Assembly (NCBI GenBank): GCA_028285205.1
Contig: JANQQA010000238.1
Span: forward strand, 1-43,566
From: Bythopirellula sp.
GTDB lineage: Bacteria; Planctomycetota; Planctomycetia; Pirellulales; Lacipirellulaceae
DNA: 43,566 nucleotides
Direction of reading: 5' to 3'
A program made the translations under genes and the position numbers. Positions 35,446 through 43,566 of the stretch are shown here, in pieces. The notes under the pieces are model-generated. The model did no database searches. It had not been told where the DNA came from and saw only the letters and a list, made by a program, of their open reading frames with translations. The stretch's first letter is position 1. Every line of letters starts with the position of its first letter.

Positions 35446-37968
35446 ATGCAAAACGTCACTCGCACACGTCCCAAGCGTTCGCTCGTTCGTCGTCTCGTTG
35501 TCCCTGTCGCGGCGCTGTCGCTGCTGGGGGGCGGTGGCTGGGGAGCCTACCAATACTACAGCCACGTGAATTCTGACGCGGCTGCAGCCGAACTTGAAAC
35601 CGACATTAACCCTGTCGCTCACAGCGCGTCGGCGAGCCAGGCAGAACTCGACTTGCTGTTCAGCTCCGATGAGCGCGAATCGACTGCCCCGGTCGCTGCC
35701 AAACCGGCAAAAAAAACAAATCCATTCGCGTCGATGAGCAACACGGCGAAAACCGATCGCTACGCGATGACGAAGGTCGATCCGGCCACAGCGCCGCTGG
35801 AGACGCCCAAGCTTCCGCCGCTGGTCGAAGACGAACCTCAAACTGCCGCGACGAAGCCATCAAGCGCGTCGCCGTCCACTTCGTTGTCGACCGCCGTCGG
35901 TGATCGTTATGCGAAAGCGATGACCACGATTTCGACACCAGCGTCCAACGAGCCAGCAGAATCAAAGCAACCACAGCCTGCGGAGCCATCCACCGAAAGC
36001 GATTCGGAAGTCGCCCGCGGTCAAGAACCGGGCGCCACATCGCTGCAGATTGCCAGCCCACCGACGAGTCCTCCCGATCTCGACGCTCGCGCCGCGTTTG
36101 GACAAGCGCTGACACAAGCACCCCAAGCACCAACGTCGCAACCACCGCTGAAGCAACCCTCCGCAAGTTCATCGGACAACCTCGCCACCGCGTTGCAGCA
36201 GGCCCGTCCACTGCAACCGGCGCCGCCTGCGGGGCTGACCAACAATCGCTACCAATCGGCCGCACCGACGACCACCACGCCGCCACCTGCGACGCCACCA
36301 GTTCAACTACAACGTCCAGCACCGCCGCTGGACATCCAGACGCCACCATTGAGTCAGGCTGCACCACCGCAACGGCGAGCTCAAGTGCCTACGCCTGCGG
36401 CACCTACGCCGGCCGCACCGACGCCTGCGGGCAACCCGTTCGCCGCTTTGTCCACGAGCCCTCCCTCAGGTGGCCTGGCGAGTCGAACCCCCTCCGCTCC
36501 GTCGGCACCCGTCGAGCGTGGGCTAATTCCACAGGGCCTCACCCCCACGCCCGGCATCGACAACCATCCAGGAACCGGTCGCCCCGGCGAAAGCTTGCTC
36601 GAAGGTTCACAAAGCCCCTCGATCACCATTCAAAAATTATCGCCTGAAGAAATCCAAGTGGGCAAACGATGCATGTTTGCCATTCGTGTTCAAAACACGG
36701 GTCAACGAACAGCGCAGAACGTCCAAGTCCATGACGAAATCCCCTTGGGTACCGAATTGATCGGGACCGCGCCGCGTGCCAATGTTTCCGGCTCGGAAGT
36801 GATGTGGGATCTGGGCACGCTCTCGCCGGGCGAACAACGCACCGTCGAGATGGAGCTGCTGCCCAAGGAGGAAGGCGAACTAGGCAGCGTTGCCACCGTC
36901 AGTTTTGCTGCTCAGGCTTCCGCGAAGTCGCTGTGCACACGCCCCGAACTGGCTCTGCGTTTGACTTCCAAGCCGCAGGTCCACGTTGGTCAGCAGCACA
37001 TCGTGCAGATCGAACTCACCAACCCCGGTAGCGGCGACGCGACGGGCGTAATGCTGCTAGAAACGGTCCCTGCTGGCGTGAGCCACGAAGCGGGCCCCGC
37101 TTTGGAGTTTGAAGTGGGGACGCTGAAAGCCGGCGAGACGCGGCGCATGGAACTCGTACTCACCGCCGAACAAGCCGGTCGAGTGAGCAACGTCATGGTC
37201 GCCCGCGCGGATGCGAGCCTGCAAGAAGAAGCGGCTTGCGAATTCGAAGTGATCGCGCCCGAGTTGCAACTGTCGATCGAAGGCCCGCAACGTCGATTCC
37301 TCGAGCGACCCGCAACCTACAAAGTCAGCATCGACAATCCTGGGACGGCTGCGGCCAAGGACGTCCAACTCGTCACGCACCTGCCCAAGGGTATGCAATT
37401 TGTCAGCGCCAACAACATGGGCGAGTACGACTCGTCCACCCATAGCGTGCATTGGAGTCTCGCCGAGTTGCCCGCCAACGAACGCGGCACCGTCGAGCTA
37501 GTGGCGCTGCCGATCGAAGCTGGTGCTCAGACTCTGGAAGTTGCCACCAAGGCACGGCAAGGTCTGGAAGACGCGACCGACAAGCAGGTGCTCGTCGAGG
37601 GTCTGTCGGCGCTGATGTTTGAGGTTGAAGACGTCGAAGGACTGATCGAAATCGGCGGCGAGACGACCTATCAGATTCGTGTTCGCAACCAAGGCTCCAA
37701 GGCCGCGACCAACGTGCAGGTCGTCGCGCTGCTACAGCCAGGACTCCGACCGCTGTCTGGACAGGGCGAAGCCCGTCACGCGATTCAAGGCGAGCGCGTG
37801 GTGTTCGCTCCCTTGCCGCAACTGGCACCCAAGTCAGACACGACCTTCCGCATCCAAGCCCAAGGCGTCCGCCCCGGCGACCAGCGCGTCCGCGTGCAAG
37901 TCACCTCCGACGACCTGCAGCAGCCGATCACCAAGGAAGTCAGCACCAAGGTCTACGCCGACGAGTAA
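35446..37968 (+). CDS. DUF11-repeat envelope protein with proline-rich linker
   Basis: An 840-residue protein anchored by an N-terminal membrane helix (about 13-30, RRLVVPVAALSLLGGGGWGA). Residues about 60-390 are low-complexity, rich in proline, alanine, threonine and serine (for example TPAAPTPAAPTPAGNP), likely an extended linker. About 395 to the end holds four DUF11/CARDB-like beta-sandwich repeats, each with an element like VQVHDEIPLGTELIGTAP or VQLVTHLPKGMQFVSA and a GTL/AEL block (LGTLSPGEQRTVEMEL; LAELPANERGTVELVAL). Such repeats are found in bacterial cell-surface proteins. A structural role in the planctomycete envelope is likely but unproven. Confidence 0.85.
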   Translation: MQNVTRTRPKRSLVRRLVVPVAALSLLGGGGWGAYQYYSHVNSDAAAAELETDINPVAHSASASQAELDLLFSSDERESTAPVAAKPAKKTNPFASMSNTAKTDRYAMTKVDPATAPLETPKLPPLVEDEPQTAATKPSSASPSTSLSTAVGDRYAKAMTTISTPASNEPAESKQPQPAEPSTESDSEVARGQEPGATSLQIASPPTSPPDLDARAAFGQALTQAPQAPTSQPPLKQPSASSSDNLATALQQARPLQPAPPAGLTNNRYQSAAPTTTTPPPATPPVQLQRPAPPLDIQTPPLSQAAPPQRRAQVPTPAAPTPAAPTPAGNPFAALSTSPPSGGLASRTPSAPSAPVERGLIPQGLTPTPGIDNHPGTGRPGESLLEGSQSPSITIQKLSPEEIQVGKRCMFAIRVQNTGQRTAQNVQVHDEIPLGTELIGTAPRANVSGSEVMWDLGTLSPGEQRTVEMELLPKEEGELGSVATVSFAAQASAKSLCTRPELALRLTSKPQVHVGQQHIVQIELTNPGSGDATGVMLLETVPAGVSHEAGPALEFEVGTLKAGETRRMELVLTAEQAGRVSNVMVARADASLQEEAACEFEVIAPELQLSIEGPQRRFLERPATYKVSIDNPGTAAAKDVQLVTHLPKGMQFVSANNMGEYDSSTHSVHWSLAELPANERGTVELVALPIEAGAQTLEVATKARQGLEDATDKQVLVEGLSALMFEVEDVEGLIEIGGETTYQIRVRNQGSKAATNVQVVALLQPGLRPLSGQGEARHAIQGERVVFAPLPQLAPKSDTTFRIQAQGVRPGDQRVRVQVTSDDLQQPITKEVSTKVYADE

Positions 37969-38013
37969 GCGTGGCGTCATTGTGCGCAACGACGCTTCCC
38001 CCACAGACCGTCG

Positions 38014-38077
38014 GACGGGCACTCCTGCCCGTCGGCGCTTGGAATTCTGAATGACGGCCAGGAGTGGCCGTCCTACG
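38014..38077. repeat. REP/BIME hairpin pair, left of the RAYT gene
   Basis: Two adjacent hairpins in opposite orientation: GACGGGC (38014-38020) with GCCCGTC (38027-38033), and GACGGCC (38053-38059) with GGCCGTC (38066-38072), ending in CTACGG. The same arrangement, with nearly identical sequence, lies at 38834-38902. These are REP-like units of the kind recognised by the neighbouring transposase family. Confidence 0.85.
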
Positions 38078-38121
38078 GATTTCGCGTAGCCCCAAACGCA
38101 CGTCGCCCAGGAACCGCGATC

Positions 38122-38814
38122 CTACGGATCTCGAAAACCCCAACCGGCGGCATCCCAATCCGGCAGGATCCACCGCCGCCAAGCGTTCTCATGTGCCAAT
38201 CCAGCCTTCTGGGGATTCGCGCCAATGTACTGGATCACACGCCAGAGATGCTCCTCATCCCGCACGATACGATCATAGTTTTCCTCTTGCCACAGCTGAC
38301 CGCTCAATCCCAGTGCGGAATTGATGTGGCGAGCTGCGACACCTTTCATCGATCCGACGAGGTCTTCTAGCGGGTATCCCTCGAAAGGCCGGATCACCAG
38401 GTGGCAGTGGTTTGGCATGATCGTCCAGCACGCCAATTGATAGCGCTGCTGTTGGAAGAGGAGCAATCGGGAACGCAGTTCCTTGCACCAACGCTCGTCT
38501 CGGAAATGACAGCCGCCATAGCCCTCGTCGAGCGAATGTTCCACGGCGGTCGTCACTTCGCGGGCATAGGCGGTCCAATCCGATTCGCTCCGCGGCGATG
38601 GATGCGTACGTTCCCAGTCGGCACGGAGTCGCCGGAGTAATTGCAGCTTCGCCTGCGGCAGCGCGTCGGCAAGACGAAACGTCACAAAATAAGTTGCCCC
38701 CGCCTGCCGCCAATGAGGTAGGTGCCGCGCATATCGCCGGATCGGCAGATCAGGATGGCATCCGCGAAATCCAGGGGGTGGCGGAAGATGAAACGACGAT
38801 GCAATACCCACCAC
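38122..38814 (-). CDS. REP-associated tyrosine transposase (RAYT)
   Basis: A 230-residue single-strand DNA transposase-like protein of the Y1/HUH superfamily (IS200/IS605 relatives) that processes REP hairpins. The HUH motif is in MPNHCHLVI, and the catalytic tyrosine is in RVIQYIGANPQKAGL. The early ATYFVTFRLADALPQ and late LWQEENYDRIVRDEEHLW blocks are typical. It is intact, with no stop or frameshift. Start GTG 38814 (or the next GTG) is uncertain and has no clear ribosome site. Unlike an IS it has no terminal repeats of its own, but near-identical REP pairs flank it on both sides, as is usual for RAYT genes. Confidence 0.92.
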   Translation of the reverse strand: MVGIASSFHLPPPPGFRGCHPDLPIRRYARHLPHWRQAGATYFVTFRLADALPQAKLQLLRRLRADWERTHPSPRSESDWTAYAREVTTAVEHSLDEGYGGCHFRDERWCKELRSRLLLFQQQRYQLACWTIMPNHCHLVIRPFEGYPLEDLVGSMKGVAARHINSALGLSGQLWQEENYDRIVRDEEHLWRVIQYIGANPQKAGLAHENAWRRWILPDWDAAGWGFRDP

Positions 38815-38833
38815 CCCATTCTACCCCAACCAC

Positions 38834-38902
38834 CGTAGGACGGGCACTCCTGCCCGTCGGTGCTTGGATTCTTGCATGACGGCCAAGAGTGGCCGTCCTA
38901 CG
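38834..38902. repeat. REP/BIME hairpin pair, right of the RAYT gene
   Basis: Hairpin GACGGGC-N6-GCCCGTC and hairpin GACGGCC-N6-GGCCGTC are enclosed by a 10-bp outer inverted repeat: CGTAGGACGG (38834-38843) with CCGTCCTACG (38893-38902). The copy left of the gene has the same order but a less complete outer arm. The GTAGGACGG tail probably serves as the transposase's recognition tag. Confidence 0.88.
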
Positions 38903-39555
38903 TGACGCTGTGAAATGATCTGGCAAGTTGGTTATCGGTCTCCACGGCTTCCAACGACTCGTTGGGCAGCGGCAATTTGCCCCACATCACCAGACTCGAT
39001 GAATGGTATTTTGGCATTACCCGCGGCTGGCGCCGCCGGCTCACTTGCGTGGCCAAAATTCATTGCTGAAATTGTGCCAACGGTTCGAGTAGAATCAGCG
39101 TGCCTGGAAATGGGCGGTGCGTTCTTTGGCAACTTGACTGAGATCGATTCGACGGGGAGACTGCGCGCGTCGAGGTGCGTTTTCCGTGGCCACAGGATTT
39201 TTAGGACACGTGCGTTTTTATTGAATCACGGAGTAAGGCGTTTCCTGCTAACGACTTGGGCTCGCGCGCGAAACGGCATTTTACGACACACAACCGCATG
39301 AAAGTCCGAAAAAGCGGCTCGAAATTGCCACCGCAGAACACACAAGTTCCTGCGCTGAAAGGACTTAGCGATCCGCGTGGGCTGGGATTTTTCGGACACC
39401 AAGCGTGGTTGGGACGCGCGTGTCAAAAATCCACTCGGGGGGATCGACCCAGCCGCGACCGTGAGGGAGTCGGATAGTTCCCGCGGAGTTTCGTCATCCG
39501 TCGCCCTGACGGTCGCGGCTGGGGTAACGTCATTGGCGGTGGCGCGATTGGGCCC
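38903..39555. other. 650-bp non-coding region with decayed repeats
   Basis: No convincing gene. Open frames of up to about 130 residues are arginine-rich and match nothing. Related words recur: GGATTTTTAGGACAC (about 39193), AAGTCCGAAAAAGC (about 39303), GGATTTTTCGGACACC (about 39387) and GTGTCAAAAATCC (about 39420, inverted). The region ends in the CCGCGACCGTGAGGG inverted repeat at 39448-39523. It looks like accumulated remnants of repeat elements next to the RAYT gene. Confidence 0.5.
39448..39523. repeat. 20-bp inverted repeat after the DUF1080 gene
   Basis: CCCAGCCGCGACCGTGAGGG (39448-39467) and its reverse complement (39504-39523) match in 19 of 20 positions around a 36-nt spacer. It lies 33 bp beyond the stop of the DUF1080-NIPSNAP gene and could end its transcript. 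A related, shorter word occurs at about 2.34 kb. Confidence 0.75.
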
Positions 39556-41001
39556 TCAAAGCTGCGAGTAGCTCTTGGGTTTCCAATCCGATTTGTGGAT
39601 ACGGCTGACGGTGTCTTTGTACTTTTCGACTTCCTTGAGCACCTGCCAGTCGGGGTGGGCGATGAAGGTTTTCCATGCTTTGTCGCGCGACTCGGTGTCG
39701 TCGTAGACGGTCATGTACGTCAGGTTCGGCATCTTTTCGCCGATCAACACCTGGCCCATGAACACAGGCATGATGCCGCTGTCAAGAAAGATCGGCACCT
39801 CACCGGAGTTGAACATGTCGACTTTCACGTGGCCGGATTGCTCTGTGGAACTCTCGTAGCTGCGTAGCTCAAACAGACGATCGACAGCGCGTTGCGTTTG
39901 CTGCGGAACTGTGACCTGCGGCCACACGTCAAACGACATCAACAGCTCGCTACGAATGCGTTGCAGCAACGGTTCCTTGAAAGAAGTTCCCGAGTACGGC
40001 TGGGCGGCCTTCTGGTACTCCGCGTCGTCGGCGAGCTTGCCGGTTGCGCTGGTCACTGCCTCGGCACTGGGACCTGCGATCAGCAGCATCACTTCGATCG
40101 CGCCTTCGCTCGGCTCATTCGCTTGATCGAATACGCCGATCGGACCCAAGCCCTGTCGCACAAGCGCTGGCAGCAAGGCTTGCTCAAGGTACTGGTCGAG
40201 CTGCTGTTCAGCTTCTGAATCAAGTAACGTGTAGGTCCGCAGTTCGAGGACCTGTTTGGCGCTGGTCGACTTCATCGACATGTCACCCGAAAGTTTGGTG
40301 ATGGGCGTGAGCATCAGCTTGCGAAACTCGACCTCCGAGCCTTCCGCCTGCACGGCGATTTGGCCCTTGGTGGCGGTGCACTTCGAGCCGTAGTTCACCA
40401 GATCGCCGTTGACCCACACCTTGATCTGGTCGTTCAGGCATTCGATGACCATGGTGTTCCATTCGCCCAATGGTTTTTCGGAGTCGTCGGTGAGGTTCAG
40501 AATCCGGCGTTTCTTGCCGGAGGTCCCGCCCCACTGGTCCTTGGGTCCGCGTCGCTCGACCATGTTGGGCACTTCGATATCTTCGATAATGCACCAGAAG
40601 TCACCCGCGTTCTTGTGCATCATCTGCACCTCCAGCGACGCGGGGAACATGCCGGCCAGCGACCGCGGCGTGGATGCGTGTACCAAGATGCCGCAATTAC
40701 CCGGCTTGTTGGCAAAGCGATACTGGGCCTCGAGACGGTAGTTCTGAAACTCCTCGTCGGTGATCAGATGCCCACCGGGTTTGCCCAGGCTGACCAGCAT
40801 GCCGTCGCGCACGATGAACGAGTCTCGCACGTTGGGGTCTTTATCCTTCGCCGGTATGTCCATGTGCCACCCGTCGAGATTCTTGCCGTTGAACAAACTA
40901 CGCGACGCGTCGGGTGCAGCTTCCTCCGCAACAGCGTGAATTGACGAGGCAACGAGTAAGCCAAGTACGCACAAACCCCCAAAAACTCGAAACCGATTCA
41001 T
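39556..41001 (-). CDS. Exported DUF1080 (3-keto-disaccharide hydrolase) and NIPSNAP protein
   Basis: A 481-residue protein with a signal peptide (GLCVLGLLVASSIHAVA). Residues about 35-230 are a DUF1080 concanavalin-like domain (SRSLFNGKNLDGWHMD; GNCGILVHAS; LGEWNTMVIECLNDQIKVWV), a family including 3-keto-glycoside hydrolases. From about 255 on are two NIPSNAP-like ferredoxin-fold repeats (VLELRTYTLLDSEAEQQLD; LFELRSYESSTEQ). AAAGGGC before ATG 41001 supports the start. The combination suggests a periplasmic enzyme for oxidised sugars with an accessory dimerisation domain (inference). The HDAC-like gene lies just upstream on the same strand, with a 44-bp gap. Confidence 0.9.
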   Translation of the reverse strand: MNRFRVFGGLCVLGLLVASSIHAVAEEAAPDASRSLFNGKNLDGWHMDIPAKDKDPNVRDSFIVRDGMLVSLGKPGGHLITDEEFQNYRLEAQYRFANKPGNCGILVHASTPRSLAGMFPASLEVQMMHKNAGDFWCIIEDIEVPNMVERRGPKDQWGGTSGKKRRILNLTDDSEKPLGEWNTMVIECLNDQIKVWVNGDLVNYGSKCTATKGQIAVQAEGSEVEFRKLMLTPITKLSGDMSMKSTSAKQVLELRTYTLLDSEAEQQLDQYLEQALLPALVRQGLGPIGVFDQANEPSEGAIEVMLLIAGPSAEAVTSATGKLADDAEYQKAAQPYSGTSFKEPLLQRIRSELLMSFDVWPQVTVPQQTQRAVDRLFELRSYESSTEQSGHVKVDMFNSGEVPIFLDSGIMPVFMGQVLIGEKMPNLTYMTVYDDTESRDKAWKTFIAHPDWQVLKEVEKYKDTVSRIHKSDWKPKSYSQL

Positions 41002-41045
41002 GTTGTGCCCTTTCAGTGAATTAGGTGAAACCGCCATGCGGAGAT

Positions 41046-41972
41046 TCAGTTGATTCGTAAGTGCTTCAGGTGAGTTGCCACACATTCTGCCAGGATTGGC
41101 GGGTTGTAACCACCCTCTAGTGTGCTGACCAGCCGCCCGTCTGAGTAGCTGTCGGCAATTTGTGTGGTCGCCTGCGTGAGCCAGACAAAGTCTTCGGTCT
41201 CCAGCCCCAGCGAACCGATCGGGTCTTCACGATGGCCGTCGAAGCCCGCACTGACCAGTACCAGCTGGGGCTTGATGCGGTCGGCAAAGTCTTCCAGTTC
41301 GCGTAGCACGAGTGCGCGATAATCGTCCCGCGAGGTGCCGAACTTCACAGGCAAGTTGCGGGTGGCGCCCAGTCCGTCGCCGATGCCGGTTTCATCGACA
41401 TCACCGGTGCCGGGGTAAAACGGCCAACGATGCACCGAGAAGAATCCCACGCGGGGATCGTCGTAGAAGATGGCTTGTGTGCCGTTGCCATGATGGACGT
41501 CCCAATCGATGATCATCACCCGCTCCAATCCGCCCGCGAGTGCGGCCTCCGCCGCGACGGCAATGTTGTTGAACAGGCAGAAGCCCATCACGCGGTCGGC
41601 GAGTGCGTGATGCCCTGGCGGTCGGACCAGGCACAGCGCGCGTTGGTCTTCGCCAGCGAGCACCCGCCCGACCGCGTCGCACAGCGCCCCAGCAGCCAGC
41701 CGCGCGACATCGACCGACACCGGTGACACGACCGTATCGGGATCGGCGTGGCCACCGCCCGAGTCGGCCAGGTCTTGCAGAAACCGGAGGACCAACTCGG
41801 CGTGCACGCGGTTTAGCTGCTCGTCGGTCGCAGGCTGCCACACGGGACGCTGGGCGTCGAGGGCCGACTGCTCGGTATCGAGGTGTCCGATCACTTCGCG
41901 GAGCCGCTGGGCACATTCAGGATGCGAGCCCGTCTCGTGGTCGAGGAAGCGTGGATCGTAGTAGAGCAGCAT
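41046..41972 (-). CDS. Histone deacetylase family protein (acetylpolyamine amidohydrolase/AcuC-like)
   Basis: A 308-residue zinc-dependent deacetylase; bacterial members act on acetylpolyamines, acetoin-related targets or acetylated proteins. All catalytic parts are present: LVRPPGHHA with His121 and His122, zinc ligands Asp158 and His160 in IIDWDVHHGNGTQ, Asp245 in SAGFDGHREDP, and Tyr289 in LEGGYN. It starts at ATG 41972. The DUF1080-NIPSNAP gene follows 44 bp later and may be co-transcribed. Substrate unknown. Confidence 0.93.
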   Translation of the reverse strand: MLLYYDPRFLDHETGSHPECAQRLREVIGHLDTEQSALDAQRPVWQPATDEQLNRVHAELVLRFLQDLADSGGGHADPDTVVSPVSVDVARLAAGALCDAVGRVLAGEDQRALCLVRPPGHHALADRVMGFCLFNNIAVAAEAALAGGLERVMIIDWDVHHGNGTQAIFYDDPRVGFFSVHRWPFYPGTGDVDETGIGDGLGATRNLPVKFGTSRDDYRALVLRELEDFADRIKPQLVLVSAGFDGHREDPIGSLGLETEDFVWLTQATTQIADSYSDGRLVSTLEGGYNPPILAECVATHLKHLRIN

Positions 41973-42273
41973 AGTTCAGTTGCACCGTGCAGCGTGTTGG
42001 CGATCGGTTGGGTCGTTGCCAATACCTCGCAGAACTCGGGAGAATCGTAGTTAGCTTGACACCCAAAGTGGCCGCTGAGTAGGCTAAAAGTACGGCAAAA
42101 CGTTGATCGAACGCTGATTCGAGGCGTTTTCCCTCGTCTTCATTGCGCCATTGGCAGCGGCGTATCAAATGAACTTGAGCGTTGGCAAGGCTTTTTTGTG
42201 GGTGGGAAGTCGGAACGTCCACCCGCGAGCCCGTAGGCAACGGAACCTGAACTCGGAAAAAGGAACAGAGGCT
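41973..42273. other. 301-bp divergent intergenic region
   Basis: Lies between the HDAC-like gene and the exported protein gene at 42274, so it probably holds both promoters. No convincing open frame, repeat or RNA structure was seen. The ribosome site of the downstream gene (AAGGAACAGAGG) lies at its right end. Confidence 0.45.
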
Positions 42274-43566
42274 ATGTTCGCAACGCAAACTCGATTCGTA
42301 GTGTCCCGTGTCGTAACCGCTAGTTTCCTTCGAGCGGCGATCGTTGCGGCGCTTGTCATAGCCGCGTTGCCCGATCTTGCGAGTGCTCAGAAATACAAAT
42401 CCATTGAGCCGAGAATTGAGTTCCGCGAAGCAAGAACGTTGCGAACGAGAGTGAACGCGGCACTACGTAACCCTGGCGCCTACAATGGCGGCGGTGCCGC
42501 CGACATTGACAAGTACTTCAAGCAGTACTATTTCCCGCAGCGAACCCAGTGGAATCCTGGGGCACTGGCAGAAATTGGCAAGCGACGTGAAGAAATCGTC
42601 AAGCTCTTGCGGGGCACGACCGTTCCCAAGGCCCAAGAGCAGCTCACGACGCTCACGTTGGGAGTCATGAGTAAGCTGGCCCGCGACGACTTTCATCCTG
42701 CGGTTCGTTACAACGCATCGCTCGTCTTAGGATTGCTCGACCAGAAGTACCCCGGCTCGGGTGGGAACGCGGCTGCCCCAGTGGTATTGCCTGCCGGGAC
42801 CAATGCACTGTTAGAGCTACTGGAAGCAGAGGAGTTTGAAGGGGTGCCGGTACATCCCTCGGTAAAAGTCGGTGCCCTGCAAGGACTGGAACGTCACGTC
42901 CAGTTCGGTATGGATGCCCAGTACGGCGACCGCGTTACCAAGGCGGCACTTGGTGTGTTGAACCAAGATCCCAAAGCGATGGAGATTGACGACGATGTGA
43001 ACAGCTGGATGAAGTGTCAAGCTGCCCGCCTGCTAGCGCGTCAGTTCAAGGATGGACCTACCAAGGAAGTCCAGGATGCGCTGACGGCACTGATCGCGAG
43101 CGAAGATATGGGCTTGGACGATCGCTGCCTTGTCTCGGGCTTGCTTGACAAGATGACCTACCAGGCTGGCAGCGATGCGAGTGGCGCGATCGTGCCGCTG
43201 GGCAACCTGACCAAGGCGGTCGTCGACGAAGGGGCAGACGTGGCGCGTGAGTTTCAAGACCTCATTTTGGGCAACTCGCCAACGACTCGCCGTTCGCCTT
43301 CGTTCCGCTTGGGACGAGGCGAAGATACGGGGCCGAAGCTAGAACGTCGACAGTTGCTATCGCGGCTGATCCAAATCGACCAGGGTGCCAAGTCGCTGAG
43401 TGCCGGTCTCGCCGAGGGAGACAAGCAAAAATTGGCCAGCCTAACCGAGTTGCTGGCGCCGGTCATCAAAGAATCCAAGGACAGTAAGGCGTACGACACC
43501 GACTTGAGCAAGAATGTGATCGAGCTGGAAAACTCCGTCGAAAACCTTGTCGCCAGTTGGCAGCCA
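42274..43566 (+). CDS. Exported protein of unknown function, HEAT-like helices, 3' end missing
   Basis: An open frame of 431 codons that runs off the window end without a stop. The product has a signal peptide (LRAAIVAALVIAALPDLASA before QKYKS). It continues with helical segments: RREEIVKLLRGTTVPKAQEQ, VRYNASLVLGLLDQKY, SVKVGALQGLERHVQFG and MKCQAARLLARQF. The pattern of paired helices with alanine/leucine cores and the ALQGL/AARLLA elements resemble HEAT-type repeats, suggesting a periplasmic scaffold. I do not recognise a named family. AGGAACAGAGG before ATG 42274 supports the start. The small minus-strand frames over it are shadows. Confidence 0.8.
   Translation, partial: MFATQTRFVVSRVVTASFLRAAIVAALVIAALPDLASAQKYKSIEPRIEFREARTLRTRVNAALRNPGAYNGGGAADIDKYFKQYYFPQRTQWNPGALAEIGKRREEIVKLLRGTTVPKAQEQLTTLTLGVMSKLARDDFHPAVRYNASLVLGLLDQKYPGSGGNAAAPVVLPAGTNALLELLEAEEFEGVPVHPSVKVGALQGLERHVQFGMDAQYGDRVTKAALGVLNQDPKAMEIDDDVNSWMKCQAARLLARQFKDGPTKEVQDALTALIASEDMGLDDRCLVSGLLDKMTYQAGSDASGAIVPLGNLTKAVVDEGADVAREFQDLILGNSPTTRRSPSFRLGRGEDTGPKLERRQLLSRLIQIDQGAKSLSAGLAEGDKQKLASLTELLAPVIKESKDSKAYDTDLSKNVIELENSVENLVASWQP

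Noticed and set aside
38122..38814. Possible IS200/IS605 insertion sequence
   Set aside because: The protein is of the RAYT branch and is flanked by REP hairpin pairs rather than the ends of an IS; no TnpB partner is present.
38915..39301. 128-codon open frame after the RAYT gene
   Set aside because: Composition is like other shadow frames, there is no ribosome site or domain, and it overlaps decayed repeat words.

Overview
The window looks like a chromosomal segment of a planctomycete of the order Pirellulales. The evidence is the mix of families: two DUF1559 pseudopilin-like proteins, PEP-CTERM proteins with dockerin-like EF-hand loops, an ECF sigma factor paired with a FecR/LamG-type anti-sigma protein, tetrahydromethanopterin C1 genes (fae, mtdB), a DUF1080 protein, a Minf_1886 protein and DUF11 repeats. 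Placement below order (perhaps Lacipirellulaceae, from the dockerin/PEP-CTERM style) is inference. No tRNA, rRNA, CRISPR array, prophage or classical insertion sequence was seen. The only mobile-type gene is a REP-associated transposase (RAYT).

Layout. 1-2.9 kb: the 3' end of an APS/PAPS reductase gene followed by an Rrf2 regulator, then a small unknown gene, a DinB-fold protein, an exported DUF442-type phosphatase-like protein and a Bcp peroxiredoxin. 3.1-5.6 kb: rsfS and argS, translation genes. 5.7-6.8 kb: a DUF1559 protein. 7.4-9.5 kb: fae, mtdB and a TPR-like protein (formaldehyde oxidation on tetrahydromethanopterin). 9.5-13.5 kb: a CDP-alcohol phosphatidyltransferase-like membrane protein and, divergently, a large exported GH2 beta-galactosidase.

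13.6-29.8 kb is the most interesting part: eleven consecutive minus-strand genes. In transcription order they are ECF sigma factor, FecR/LamG membrane protein, PEP-CTERM protein, DUF1559 protein, two small carboxypeptidase-regulatory-like lipoproteins, a GH13 amylase with six EF-hand-like loops and a PEP-CTERM tail, a second PEP-CTERM protein (paralogue of the first), a GH13 lipoprotein of the cyclomaltodextrinase/neopullulanase type, a fused binding protein-permease, and a MalG-type permease. I read this as an alpha-glucan sensing, degradation and uptake locus, a planctomycete counterpart of a starch utilisation locus but built from different parts. The ATPase subunit is not in the window. 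Three junctions use the same GTGA stop/start overlap with a strong Shine-Dalgarno.

30.0-38.0 kb, plus strand: penicillin acylase family hydrolase, PSP1/RicT-like protein, Minf_1886 protein coupled to a small membrane protein, an exported prenyltransferase/squalene-oxidase-repeat protein, and a DUF11-repeat envelope protein. 38.0-39.5 kb: a RAYT gene flanked on both sides by matching REP/BIME hairpin pairs, then about 650 bp of non-coding, repeat-derived DNA. 39.5-42.0 kb, minus strand: DUF1080-NIPSNAP protein and a histone deacetylase family protein. 42.3 kb to the end: the start of an exported protein of unknown function that runs off the window.

Several intergenic gaps hold short inverted repeats built from recurring 'words', with a different family in each gap. 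They are annotated separately and discussed as a finding.
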